The notes: generated by a model not told the origin, from the letters alone. A stretch of DNA of 64,000 nucleotides from Symbiodinium natans (GCA_905221605.1 CAJNDS010002178.1:504193-568192); one strand, 5' to 3'. Counted from the stretch's first letter, positions 41,193 through 51,343 are shown. Program-made: numbers and translations.

Positions 41193-41265
41193 GGTTTAGG
41201 GTTTAGGGTTTAGGGTTTAGGGTTTAGGGTTTAGGGTTTAGGGTTAGGGTTTAGGGTTTAGGGTT
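41190..41265 (-). repeat. Telomeric array (TTTAGGG)n
   Basis: About eleven units. Confidence 0.9.
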
Positions 41266-41518
41266 TCTGGAGTCTCAGTTCCTGAGTGTTTTTTTTCGGG
41301 GGGGGAGGGGGGGGGGGAGGGCCAGAATAAATGCAACGTGCAAGCACGCAGGCCCCCGAAACCCTAAGAAGCCGTACAACTTCACGGCCTGCTCAACGGT
41401 TCACAAGTGCGTTTCAGGTTTAGGGCTGTGAGCGATGAGAGCCACTGCGCACCTTGCCTACTGTGCAGGTCTGGGTCGAGGCCTGCTTGGACTTACAAGC
41501 ATCTTACAGTACATATAA

Positions 41519-41618
41519 CTAGGACCGGGAGTACACCCCTTTTTTCCTTTTTTTGGGTGTTGGGGTTCCCTTATAAGCCCCTTCAGACCTTTTATTCCTA
41601 GGTTACTCCCGGGTCTAG
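41519..41618. mobile_element. TIR element family F, copy 2
   Basis: CTAGGACCGGGAGTACACC at left and TTACTCCCGGGTCTAG at right are inverted. The interior GGTTCCCTTATAAGCCCC matches the copy nested in family A at 6019. Confidence 0.7.
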
Positions 41619-41811
41619 AGAACCCCCACCTTTGAAAAACCATGAAGTGTCAAGCAAGGCGGTCTATGCCTTTTAGCCTTGGACCCTATACTTATATGTA
41701 ACCAACCCATGACCGACCCTAAACCCTTAAACCCTATACCCTACAAACCCTAAACCCTAAACCCCATAAACCCGATAAACCCGATAAACCCTATAAACCC
41801 CGAAACCCTAA

Positions 41812-41932
41812 CTTGAAGCAATCTGCCAGGTGTCGCCGTGGCGCATGGTGTTGACGCGACAAACCTTGCCGGCAGCTTGCCCAACGCTCCCCGGAGCGAA
41901 GAGCAAGTCTTCCCCATTCTTGTTGTGAGCGA
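41812..41932 (-). CDS. Putative minus-strand exon
   Basis: The minus strand reads NKNGEDLLFAPGSVGQAAGK and VCRVNTMRHGDTWQIAS with strongly GC-rich third positions. Family not recognised. Confidence 0.5.
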
Positions 41933-42004
41933 GTCAGGGTGAAGGGTTTTTGGGGTTTAGGGTTTAGGGTTTGGGATCTCAGGCTTAGGGTTAAGGTTTA
42001 AAGC

Positions 42005-42130
42005 CTAAGCTCCAGGCATTAGCGCCGAACTTAAGTCGGACAGCACATGGCCTCCAGTTGTCCTCAACACCTGCGTCTGGCCGAGACCTTGCGGGTTCTC
42101 TAGTAGCCGAATCAAGAAAGCGTCGGGCCA
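42005..42130 (-). CDS. Putative minus-strand exon
   Basis: The minus strand reads ARRFLDSATREPARSRPDAG and VEDNWRPCAVRLKFGANAW. Just upstream (in minus sense) of the exon at 41812-41932, likely the same gene. Confidence 0.42.
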   Translation of the reverse strand, partial: WPDAFLIRLLENPQGLGQTQVLRTTGGHVLSDLSSALMPGA

Positions 42131-42424
42131 CACCTTTATAAGGAATCTAAGGGGCCATTTTAGGGGCATGTTAAGGGAACCTCCGATTTAGGCTTGGATT
42201 TTTTTTTTCAGGGTCTAGGGTTTAAGGAGCCCAATGCCCCAGAACATGGAACACCAAACCCCAAACCCTTCGAATCGGTAAGTATATTGGCAACAAAAGC
42301 CAAAGAAGTCCGAGGTTTCACCCTGTTGGAAATTCCCTAAACCTAACAGCGTCTTTGCCACGATTGCTTTTCTACGACAATCATCTGCGGGAATTGTTTC
42401 AGAAGGTTTGGAAGGTTCACTTAG

Positions 42425-42577
42425 GTTCTAAACCTTAAACCCTAAACCCCTAAACCCCTAAACCCCAAACCCCAAACCCCAAACCCCTAAACCCCTAAAC
42501 CCTAAACCCTAAACCCTAAACCCCTAAACCCCTAAACCCCTAACCCCTAAACCCTAAACCCCAAACCCCAAACCCCA
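42425..42577 (+). repeat. Mixed CCCTAAA, CCCCTAAA and CCCCAAA array
   Basis: About twenty units, with the variant types grouped in blocks. Confidence 0.88.
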
Positions 42578-42579
42578 AG

Positions 42580-42620
42580 GACATCGTCCGGCCGTTTGAC
42601 CGGATCATCTTCCAGTTTCC
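42580..42620 (+). CDS. Possible exon of a BMT5-like (DUF2431) protein
   Basis: Reads DIVRPFDRIIFQFP between acceptor CCCCAAG and donor TTTCC|GTAGCT. FDRI-x-F-x-FPH is a motif of the 25S rRNA uridine methyltransferase-like fold. Based on fourteen residues only. Confidence 0.3.
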
Positions 42621-42662
42621 GTAGCTTGGGCGTTGCTTTCAGACGGCCCAGAACTCTAAGCG

Positions 42663-42930
42663 CTAAGGGTTTAGGGTTTAGGGTTTAGGGTTTAGGGTTT
42701 AGGGCATGGACGGGGGAATTTTCGGATACCAGGTTACTCTAGGTTACTCTAGGTTACCCTCAACCCTGAAGCCTAAACTCTTCTCCATCACAGGTCCCAA
42801 CTAACCTCCAACAGCCCTTGAGCCGAAGAAAGAGCCTCCAAGAGCGCCGAAGCTGAACAGGGTTTAGGGTTTAGGGTTTAGGGTTTAGGGTTTAGGGTTT
42901 AGGGTTTAGGGTTTAGGGTTTAGGGTTTGG
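42663..42930 (-). repeat. Two telomeric arrays around an island
   Basis: TTTAGGG at 42663-42705 and 42861-42930. The island at 42815-42858 reads LEPKKEPPRAPKLN and a similar GAGCCTCC segment follows the second array. Confidence 0.75.
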
Positions 42931-43435
42931 GGAGCCTCCCGCCACCAAAGCACTGAAACCCTAAACCTTAAGCCTTAACGCCCTAAAGCCCTGAAACCCT
43001 GTAGACCTAAGGCCTTAAAGCCGCAAAGCCCTGAAACCCACCCCCAAAACCGGTTTAGGGTTTAGGATTTAGGGTTCAGGGTTTCGTGTTTAGGGTTTAG
43101 GGTTTAGCCCACCCCCAAAACCCTTAAGCTTTAACCTGGCTCGCGCAAAGGGAGACGTACCCAATACGTTTAGGGCAATCTGATTTTTGAAGGGTACATG
43201 TGGTCAGTTCTCTAAATCTTGGTCCTTTTCGGGATACCCTAAATACCCTAAAATTTGGGGCTGCCGCATCATCAGGAACTGAAAAGGGGGCCATGATTTA
43301 CCATATATATATATATGCTACCATATATATGTGTTGCTCAAGGTTTGGACTTAGTTGGGTTGAGGAGGCAAGTACTTCTCTGTGAGGGTACGGAACAAGG
43401 ATGACGACATGCTAGACCCTAGACCCTGAAGGTTC

Positions 43436-43750
43436 AGGGTTTAGGGTTTAGGGTTTAGGGTTTAGGGTTTAGGGTTTAGGGTTTAGGGTTTGTATATGCA
43501 GGATTATATCTGGGCTGAGTGTAGTTCACGATACGCATAACCTTGTGTATACATGCCCATGAGCATTCAGTAGACCCTAGACCCCTTCATCAGGCAGCAT
43601 CCGTCGCGCAGCAAGATACAGCTCCACCGTGACGCCCGGCTGCAATAAGCGAACTGCAGAAACTACACCCTAAACCCTAAACCCTAAACCCTAAACCCTA
43701 AACCCTAAACCCTAAACCCTAAACCCTAAACCCTAAACCCTAAACCCTAC
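43436..43750. repeat. G-strand then C-strand telomeric arrays
   Basis: TTTAGGG at 43436-43492 and CCCTAAA at 43667-43750. The island between ends in a frame IRQHPSRSKIQLHRDARLQ before TAA, possibly a terminal exon. Confidence 0.8.
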
Positions 43751-43789
43751 CCCGTATTTAGAGAAATGACCATAGTAACGGCAGTGCAT

Positions 43790-44140
43790 GGATGCGCCTC
43801 CCCCGGTTGCCTGTTTGCTGCATCGTCCCCCATATGTCCTCTTTACGGGGGTTTCCGAAAATAGGGGGTGCCCTTCTTGAGCGTTCCTTCAAGGGGATTC
43901 TATTCTATTTGTGGTATAAAAGCGGTGCCCAGGGTACCCGTATTTTGGGAAATACCCATATCGTCTTCATGAAAAGCTACAGAAAAATCCTCTGTCGAAT
44001 AATTCGAACTACCCCAAACACCCAGGCAGGTTTTCAGATGAGATACAGATCAGATGTTCAAGTTTGTGCTAAACACCAATTTGTTCAACTAGACCCCTTT
44101 ACGTGGCTGAGGAGCCTTTGAACACGCATAGGGCTCTCAT
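43790..44140. other. 5' flank of RCC1-like pseudogene
   Basis: Unique sequence with a segment (GGGGATTCTATTCT region, about 43850-43960) resembling 11315-11420. No convincing exon. Confidence 0.3.
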
Positions 44141-44643
44141 AGCCATGTCATCAGTTGCCGTGCACGTGGCTTTGCTGAGTGGTGAGCAGGCTACCATTGT
44201 TCTGCCGTGGCTCGCTACGATTGAAGAGCTGCGCCAAATGGCCCAGAAGGAGGTCAGCAAGAGCCTCGGGAAACTCGTTAGCAGCTCAGGCGCCATCCTG
44301 CTGTCATCAGACACACTCCGGCAAGCAGGCGTTCAAGCTAACGATGTCATCACAGCTGTCGTTCAGGACGTGGTGATAGCAGCAACGCTGCATGCATTTG
44401 CAGCCATCCGCAGCAGTGGCACCGTAGTGGCGTGGGGAGACGCGGGCGCCGGCGGTGAATGCAGTGCAGTTCAGCATCAGCTGCAGAATGTGCAACAGAT
44501 CCAGTCGTCGGCGTTTGCCTTCGCTGCTCTCCGGGCTGATGGTTCTGCTGTAACCTGGGGGAGGCGTGATAGTGGGGGGTGACAGTTCCATGGTACAGAC
44601 CCAGCTCCACAGTGTCTGCCAGATCCAGGCCAGCTTCCGATCG

Positions 44644-44679
44644 TTTAGGGTTTAGGGTTTAGGGTTTAGGGTTTAGGAG
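44644..44679 (-). repeat. Telomeric insert inside pseudogene
   Basis: Five TTTAGGG units lie between CTTCCGATCG and AGACCCCGAGACAGG. By comparison with the repeat consensus, about 40 nt of coding sequence are missing. No flanking duplication is seen. Confidence 0.9.
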
Positions 44680-45431
44680 ACCCCGAGACAGGTGGCGATT
44701 ACGGTGCGGTGAGCGATCAGCTGCATGATGTGCAGTATATCCAAGCAAGCGGCTGGGCTTTGCAGCCATACGACCGGGGCGACAGGTGGTGACATGGGGC
44801 CATCGTGCTTTTGGGGTGGACAGCTCGAAAGTTCGCAATAGCTTGCAAGACGTTCCACAGGTCTACAACGCCGGGTGGGGCTTCGCAGCCATCAAAGCCG
44901 GCGGCCGGGTTGTGTTCTGGGGCTTGACGGGAGATGATCTAGGTGAGCAACCTACTGGGCTTGACAGCATTGATTTCTTCCAGGCGGGTGGTAAATATTG
45001 GGCTGCTGCCACAAAAGACGGGCACTTGGCTCTTAGCTTTGAGTCAGTCAGCGGCCATGGGAGCTGGTATGATGCGCCTTGATAAGGCCATCGCTGTGGT
45101 TCAACCGGATGGAACGGTGCGAGACTGGGGTCGCTCCATCCCCAAATGGCTTAGCAGTGGACTAAGGAACGTCGTCCGACTGCAAGCGGCATCGGCGTGG
45201 GGGCCTTACGCCGCAATCCGTTCAGACGGGTCTGTCGTGACATGGGACCAAGACTTCAAGCAGGCAGCAAGCAAGGCTGTGCAGGCCCAGGTGATAGACG
45301 TTAGAAACATACAAGCAACTGAGAACGCCTATGCCGCGCTTCGAGGGGATGGGTTGGTGGAGACTTGGGGGCAAGCTGACTGGGGCGGCGACAGTGACGC
45401 GGTGCAGGGACAGTTGAAGGACGTTGTCTCC

Positions 45432-45542
45432 CCACAGACTCCAAAACCCCTTAATAGGGGAATATCCCTTAAAATATGATAGGAACCCTAATATGATTTA
45501 AGGTATATTCCTTAATTAAGGGGTTTTGGAGTCTCTGGGTCC
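45432..45542. mobile_element. Palindromic element, family H copy 2
   Basis: Arms CAGACTCCAAAACCCCTTAA and its complement near GGGGTTTTGGAGTCTCTG make an imperfect hairpin of 111 bp. Taking it out leaves the RCC1 repeat frame intact (VVSLQAT), with a possible TCC target duplication. Confidence 0.8.
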
Positions 45543-45879
45543 CTTCAGGCGACTTGTGCCGCCTTTTCCGCGGTCCATTCTGACGGGTCTGTGGTAACTT
45601 GGGGATGCTCAGCCTCTGGAGGCGACAGCCGAGCTTGCGAATGGGGCTCACCAAAGAAGCCCAGCAAGCGGACTCCCAAAGCCAAGCCGGCGGCTAAGAT
45701 TGCCCGCGCCAATGCCAAGTCGGTGTTGAAGAGGCCTTCCAAAAGAAGCAGGGTTTAGGGTTTAGGGTTTAGGGTTCAGGGTTTAGGGTTTAGGGTGCAA
45801 GGTTAAGGGCTGAGCCTTGAGGGTTTTGGGTTGGAGGCTTTTGAGGGTCTTGCAAAGGTTTGTTCGGTTGGCAGGACTA

Positions 45880-46262
45880 AACCCTAAACCCTAAACCCTA
45901 AGTCCTAAACCCTAAACCCTAAACCCTAAACCCTAAACCCTAAACCCTAAACCCTAAACCCTAAACCCTAAACCCTAAACCCTAAACCCTAAACCCTAAA
46001 CCCTAAACCCTACCCCTAAACCCTAAACCCTAAACCCTAAACCCTAAACCCTAAACCCTAAACCCTAAACCCTAAACCCTAAACCCTAAACCCTAAACCC
46101 TAAACCCTAAACCCTAAACCCTAAACCCTAAACCCTAAACCCTAAACCCTACCCTAAAGCCTAAACCCTAAACCCTAAACCCTAAGTAGGGTTTAGGGTT
46201 TAGGGTTTAGGGTTTAGTGTTTAGGGTTTAGGGTTTAGGGTTTAGGGTTTAGGGTTTAGGGT
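45880..46262. repeat. Large C-strand array followed by inverted array
   Basis: About forty CCCTAAA units (45880-46180), the longest internal array, then about eleven TTTAGGG units (46185-46262) with almost no spacer. Confidence 0.93.
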
Positions 46263-46849
46263 ACTCGATGGCGCACACGAACTGCCTAAGACCGAAATCT
46301 ATACGAAGCTATTGAGAAGCAGTTTCATATCATGTTTGCTACAAACGCGAGGAGCTGCTCATAGGACAGTGTTGAAAAGGCTTCCCGGTTTAGGGGTTCG
46401 GGTTTTGGGGTTAGGGTTTGGGGTTTGGCGGGTAGGGTTTTTGGGGTTTGGGGTTTAGGTTCTTTGGGGGCTTAGGGTTTAGGGCTGTTTAGGGTTTAGG
46501 GTTGTTTAGGGTTGTTTGGGGTTTACGGTTTAGGGTTTAGAGCATATCGCAAAGACGGGGTAGGCCTTCATGTGTTCATTAGGTGATAGGGCCTGTGGAG
46601 AGGTGGTGAAGGAACTTCAATGAGTCTTTGGGAGGACAGGGTCTATCGGTTAGGGGTCAGGTTCTAGGGTCTAGGGCTTGGGGTTTAACCCTAGACCCGA
46701 AACCGTTTAGGGTTTGTGATCCTTTAAGGTCTCTGAAGACCTGTAGCAGTCTCAACAACAGGGGGTAAGGCTTGGGACTTGGGATTTAAGGCTTATAGAT
46801 CCTTTTGGCCTGAACCCTACACCCTAAATCCTAAACCCTAAACTCTAAG

Positions 46850-46920
46850 CCCTAACCCTAAACCCTAAACCCTAAACCCTAAACCCTAAACCCTAAACCC
46901 TAAACCCTAAACCCTAAACC
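46850..46920 (+). repeat. Telomeric array (CCCTAAA)n
   Basis: About ten units just 5' of an exon-like island. Confidence 0.9.
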
Positions 46921-46924
46921 CGGG

Positions 46925-47015
46925 GTTAGAATCCCTCTTGAGTTGGGAAGCTGTGAGGAGCTGTTGGGATCCTTCTTGAAGGGCGCGGCCGACATGGTGG
47001 AGGACCGCGGAGAGG
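46925..47015 (+). CDS. Putative exon
   Basis: Reads VRIPLELGSCEELLGSFLKG and AADMVEDRGE to GC donor GAG|GCAGGG. Clear helical, GC-rich third-position profile. First of three exon-like islands separated by telomeric arrays. Family not recognised. Confidence 0.52.
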
Positions 47016-47019
47016 CAGG

Positions 47020-47160
47020 GTTTAGGGTTTGGGGTTTGGGGTTCAGGGTTATATAAGGGTTTAGGGTTTAGGGTTTGGGGTTTAGGGTTTAGGGTTTAGG
47101 GTTCAGGGTTTAGGGTTTAGGGTTTAGGGTTTGGGGTTGAGGGTTTAGGGTTTAGGGTTG
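47020..47160 (-). repeat. Telomeric array between exon islands
   Basis: TTTAGGG, TTTGGGG and TTCAGGG units, flanked by a 7-bp direct repeat GAGAGGC (47010-47016 and 47160-47166). Confidence 0.8.
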
Positions 47161-47162
47161 AG

Positions 47163-47272
47163 AGGCTTCCTCCGGCTGCTTCGCAAGAGCCGAGAGGCAG
47201 ATCGTGAGCTCTGTGACGGTGTCAGCGGCCAGACCAAAGCCGTCAAGCCCAGTCTTTTTGTCGGGGCTGATC
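47163..47272 (+). CDS. Putative exon, frame ambiguous
   Basis: Two open frames: GFLRLLRKSREADRELCDGV, or SSGCFARAERQIVSSVTVSA. The second continues the preceding exon directly if the telomeric array and one GAGAGGC copy are removed. Confidence 0.42.
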
Positions 47273-47315
47273 AGGGTTTAGGGTTTAGGGTCTAGAATTA
47301 GGGTTTAGGGTTTAG

Positions 47316-47418
47316 GGAATGCCTTCTGGAACATCTGGAGTGGCTCCGGTGGCACGCCTGCCACGACATCCACACCTTCGGGCCCTGCGAAGCCCACAGA
47401 GGCGGAGTTGGTCGTGGA
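47316..47418 (+). CDS. Putative exon
   Basis: Reads NAFWNIWSGSGGTPATTSTP and SGPAKPTEAELVVE, then a telomeric array. Confidence 0.5.
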
Positions 47419-48099
47419 GAGGGTTTAGGGTTTAGGGTTTAGGGTTTAGGGTTCAGGGTTTAGGGTTTAGGGTTCAGGGTTTAGGGGTTAGGGTTTAGGG
47501 TGTACGGGGTAGGGCTCCTAAGTGCTTCTCTAGACATGTCAAAGCAGCAGGCTCTGCACGTACCCGTTAGGATGTCCCCTAAAGGTTCTCACGGTTTAGG
47601 GTTTAGGGTTTAGGGTTTAGGGTTTAGGGTTTCGGGTTTGAATATCCTAAAATTCCTTAGGAGATCTTGAAAAAGGGTCCCCAAACCCAAGGGAGCAACC
47701 TTAGCCAAGGTAGAAACCTATGAGCTTGGGGTTTACCCACCCACCGACTTTCGCACCCTCAATTATGCGGGTTTAGGGTTTGGGGTTTGGGGTTTGGGGT
47801 TTGGGGTTTAGGGTTTGGGGTTTGGGGTTTAGGGTTTAGGGTTTAGGGTGTCGCCATTACCATGCAGAGCCTTGGATTCATGCCACCCAAAGGGATTCTC
47901 ACCTCAAGCCCTAAGCCCGAAAGCGTAAACCCTCAACTCTGTATAACCCTAAACCCTAAACCCTCAACCCTCAAACCCAAAGGCCTAACTGGCACATGCT
48001 AACCTCCAAACTCTTAAACCCCAGACGCCGAACCACAACTCTACCCCCTGAGCCCCGAGTTTTCCAGAGCGAAGCCCCAAGTCCGTTAGTTAAAGTACC

Positions 48100-48190
48100 C
48101 TAAACCCTAAACCCTAAACCCTAAACCCTAAACCCTAAACCCTAAACCCTAAACCCTAAACCCTAAACCCTAAACCCTAAACCCTAAACC
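48100..48190 (+). repeat. Telomeric array (CCCTAAA)n
   Basis: About thirteen units. Confidence 0.92.
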
Positions 48191-48209
48191 CCACGAGACC
48201 TAAACCCTG

Positions 48210-48272
48210 AACTTCAAAGAGGTGGTGGTGTCCCTCCTCCGTGGCCAAGGCAATCGGGCTGCAAGGCTGCGG
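48210..48272 (+). CDS. Putative exon, possibly C-terminal region of another channel
   Basis: Reads NFKEVVVSLLRGQGNRAARL, which resembles the F-x-x-(L/V)V-x-x-LRG-x-x-x-(A/S) segment after the EF-hand in dinoflagellate channels. Donor CTGCG|GTGTTT. Evidence is a single motif. Confidence 0.4.
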
Positions 48273-48429
48273 TGTTTGGGGTTTAGGGTTTAGGGTCTAG
48301 GGTTTAGGGTTTAGGGTTTAGGGCTTAGGGTTTAGGGTTTAGGGTTTAGAAGGAGTTTCCGCTTAGGGTTTGAGGTTTAGGGTTTCGGGAGGTTCTAGGT
48401 TTGGGGAAATAGGGTTCGAGGGCTTTCTT

Positions 48430-48537
48430 TCAAGCCCTGTCGACTTGGTATGTCTACTTAGTATCCCCTAGAAAGCCTATCATAATCCCCAGAACCCACC
48501 TTACTAACCCTACTTGCTAAGTCAAAAGGGCTTTCCA
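48430..48537. mobile_element. TIR element family D, copy 4
   Basis: CAAGCCCTGTCGACTTGGTA at left and GCTAAGTCAAAAGGGCTTTC at right are inverted. Same interior as copy 3. Confidence 0.8.
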
Positions 48538-48569
48538 GTAGTAACCCTAAGCCCTTCGTAGCTGAATGA

Positions 48570-48623
48570 GCGCACTTTACATTTTTGGGGATACTGTAGT
48601 CCCCTATAGAAATGAAAGTGTGC
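48570..48623. repeat. Short hairpin
   Basis: GCGCACTTTACATTT and AAATGAAAGTGTGC are near-inverse, with GGGGATACTGTAGTCCCC as a second stem inside. Confidence 0.6.
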
Positions 48624-48909
48624 ATACACTTGGGGCTTATGAACACAGGAAGTTAAGGGACAAGGGGGTTCAGGGCTTGAGGTTCTGGAATTCGAGTCTG
48701 GGAGTTCGGGATTAATGAGGGCTCAAGGGCCCTCAAGGCTTAGGGTTTAGGGTTTAGGGTTGAGGGGCTGCACTCAGGCTTTCAAGGCAGAAGAGTATCC
48801 TTGTGCGTAGTCTTTCAGGGTTGCGTAGGTGCCATGAACCATTCGAGATCGCGAAGCCGCAAACTGTAGGGCTTGTAGGGCCTTGGGCTTCGCGGCAACA
48901 CCTTTAAAG

Positions 48910-49170
48910 CCCTAAACCCTAAACCCTAAACCCTAAACCCTAAACCCTAAACCCCAAACCCTAAACCCCAAACCCTAAACCCCTAAACCCCTAACCCCTA
49001 AACCCCTAAACCCCTAAACCCCTAAACCCCTAAACCCCTAAACCCCTAAACCCCTAAACCCCTAAACCCTAAACCCCTAAACCCCTAAACCCCTAAACCC
49101 CTAAACCCCTAAACCCCTAAACCCCTAAACCCCTAAACCCCTAAACCCTAAACCCTAAACCCTAAACCCC
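48910..49170 (+). repeat. Homogenised CCCCTAAA array
   Basis: More than twenty CCCCTAAA octamers with CCCTAAA at both ends. Confidence 0.93.
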
Positions 49171-49254
49171 AACTACCGCCTGCTCACAACAAGGCGGCCC
49201 AACTTGCTTGGTCCATATTTGTGTGGGGTTTGAGGCTTGGATCTGAGAGTTAGG

Positions 49255-49375
49255 GTTTAGGGTTTAGGGTTTAGGGTTTAGGGTTTTGGGTTTTGGGTTT
49301 AGGGTTTAGGGTTTAGGGTTTAGGGTTTAGGGTTTAGGGTGTAGGGTGTAGGGTTTAGGGTTTAGGGTTTAGGGT
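49255..49375 (-). repeat. Telomeric array (TTTAGGG)n
   Basis: About seventeen units with two TTTTGGG and some GTGTAGG variants. Confidence 0.9.
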
Positions 49376-49380
49376 GTCGC

Positions 49381-49490
49381 CTAGAAGCCCTCTGATACTC
49401 CCGATAACCCGCTGTACTTACCCTAAACCCCAGCCCCGAAACCTCAAACCCTAAACCCCCAGCCCTGCTAAGTCAAAAGGGCTCGAAGTA
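49381..49490. mobile_element. TIR element family D, copy 5 (decayed)
   Basis: CTAGAAGCCCTCTGATACTC at left and TGCTAAGTCAAAAGGGCT at right. Part of the middle is replaced by CCCTAAA-like units. Confidence 0.55.
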
Positions 49491-49579
49491 CCCTAGACCC
49501 CAGACCCTAGACCCTAAACCCTAAACCCTAAACCCTGAACCCTAAGCCCTAAACCCCAAACCCTACACAAAACCTAAAC

Positions 49580-50525
49580 TTTGAAGGGCTGGGATTTGAG
49601 AGCGCCTGTGCTTAGGCGGCACGTCCGCAGAGGCGGAGCTCAGGCCGAGCTTTAGGGTTTTAGGATTTAGGGTTTAGGGTTCAGGGGTTCGGGTTTAGGC
49701 GGATTGGGGTTTAGGTCCTGAAGGTTCACGGGGTGGGGTTCTACGCGCTTTCCTTATCAGGGCTGTGGCCACTGTTACCCGAAGCATCAAGTAGGGCTGG
49801 GGAATTTTCGGGTAAGATTCATTTCATCTTCCGGGTTTAAACCCTAAACCCTAAACCCTAGACCCTAAACCCTAAACCCTAATTTCTTAAGCCCTAACCC
49901 CCTAAGTTGTTGTTTTGTTGGGAAGGTTCTTGGTTTAATCCCGAGACCCTGAAGGTTTTGGGGGACTCAGATTTTGGGAAGCGGAGACTCTTAGGGTTTG
50001 GGGTTTTGAGGACTTCCGCAGTGGGGATCCTAAGCCCCCCCCAAGCCCTCCACACCCTAAAGCCATGAACCCTAGGTTCTTCCATAAAATTCCTTCTTGT
50101 TTTGCTTTAGCACCCCCAAAGAAGACAGAAAGCATTCTTCCTCATAATTGCCATATAGGGAGTATTTTATTATTAATAATATATATATGTTAGTATTATT
50201 ATTATTATTATTATTATTTTTAGATTTTATTCATTTTTTTGCGGGGGGGGGGGGGGGGGGGGCGGGGGCTCTTAAGCAAACAAATAGTGGACCGTAGATT
50301 CGTTAAGGTTTGCAGATTGAAGTTTGGTAAAAGAGACCTTAGTGAGAACCCCAAACACCAAGAAGATAGTAGGAACATAAAAGGGTCTATAAGGACCTTG
50401 GTAGGTATATTCCGATTGTCTTCAAACTAGATGGTGTCCAGACTGCGAGAATCTCGACCCATCAGGGCTCGATGGCGGGGGGGTTTCAAGGTATGGGGGG
50501 GGGGGGGGGGTTTGGGGATGTAGGA
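49580..50525. other. Unique AT-rich and G-run sequence, no gene recognised
   Basis: Includes an AT/TTA microsatellite (50163-50225), a G run (50243-50262), then an AT-richer stretch with a + frame reading SKQIVDRRFVKVCRLKFGKR. That frame has no recognised domain. Confidence 0.35.
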
Positions 50526-50529
50526 GTTT

Positions 50530-50712
50530 GGTAAACCCTAAAACCTAAACCCTAAACCCTAAACCCTAAACCCTAAACCTAAACCTAAACCCTAAACCCT
50601 AAACCCTAAACCCTAAACCCTGAACCCTGAACCCTGAACCCTGAACCCTGAACCCTGAACCCTAAACCCTAAACCCTAAACCCTAAACCCTAAACCCTAA
50701 ACCCTAAACCCT
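50530..50712 (+). repeat. Telomeric array with central CCCTGAA block
   Basis: CCCTAAA, then six CCCTGAA, then CCCTAAA units. Confidence 0.92.
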
Positions 50713-51270
50713 TCCCCCCCCCCCCCCTGAAGGCGGCCCAAAGATACGTGGCAAGCCCAGGAGTTGGGTGCCGAGGCCGTTTGTGTTTTTTGTAGGTTAG
50801 GGTTTAGGGTCAGGGTTTAGGGTTTAGGGTTTAGGGTTGAGGGTTTAGGGTTTAGGGTGGGTTTAGGGTTGAGGGTTGAGGGTTGAGGGTTAGGGTTTGG
50901 GGGGGGGGGGGGGTGTCAGGGGTACATCAGGGCTGAGGGTTGGAGGTTGTAGGGCTTAGGTTTAGAATGTAGGGCTTTCGTGTTTTCGGGTGTAAACTTT
51001 TAGGGCTATAGGGTGCCCCTGTTAGTTAGGCTTTCGGGTTGTTTTCGGGCTTTAGGACTTAGAGGTTTGGGGTTTTGGCGGCTTTAGGCTTTTGATCTGT
51101 ATTAGGGCTTCAAGGCTTGAGGCTCTTAGTACGAAGTGACTCAGGTGGTTAGGGTTTCGGATCAAGGTCTAGTTCACAAAGATGACTTCTTCCCGCGCAC
51201 CCGACATGCATGTTAGTATGTTAATGCGTCAAAGCAGCCCTGAACCCTAAATCCTAAACCCTAAACCAAC

Positions 51271-51343
51271 TATCAAGATGCAGATGGGCGAGACGGTCTC
51301 GAGGTTGCACTCCACCCAGCCTCTACAGAAAGCCATGGAGGGA
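51271..51343 (+). CDS. Putative exon
   Basis: Reads TIKMQMGETVSRLHSTQPLQ and KAMEGT before TGA. GC-rich third positions. May end at the TGA or at a donor before it. Confidence 0.42.

Larger units (their letters stand above)
44145..45758 (+). pseudogene. Ubiquitin-like + RCC1-like repeat gene, disrupted
   Basis: Begins ATG at 44145 (MSSVAVHVALLSGEQATIVL), an ubiquitin-like N-terminus, then RCC1-like repeats (FAAIRSSGTVVAWG, FAALRADGSAVTWG, YAAIRSDGSVVTW) and a basic tail (PKKPSKRTPKAKPAAK).

Breaks: a +1 frameshift in a G run at about 44574-44579; about 35 nt of TTTAGGG at 44645-44679 replacing part of a repeat; a missing G near 44758; another frame change near 45070-45085; and a 111-bp palindromic element at 45432-45542 in the coding sequence. 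The final stop is formed by the first telomeric unit at 45756-45758. It is a diverged relative of the intact gene at 33129. Confidence 0.85.

Noticed and set aside
50239-50430. Possible transposable-element ORF (SKQIVDRRFVKVC)
   Set aside because: No domain, AT-rich and preceded by a G run; insufficient to call a gene.
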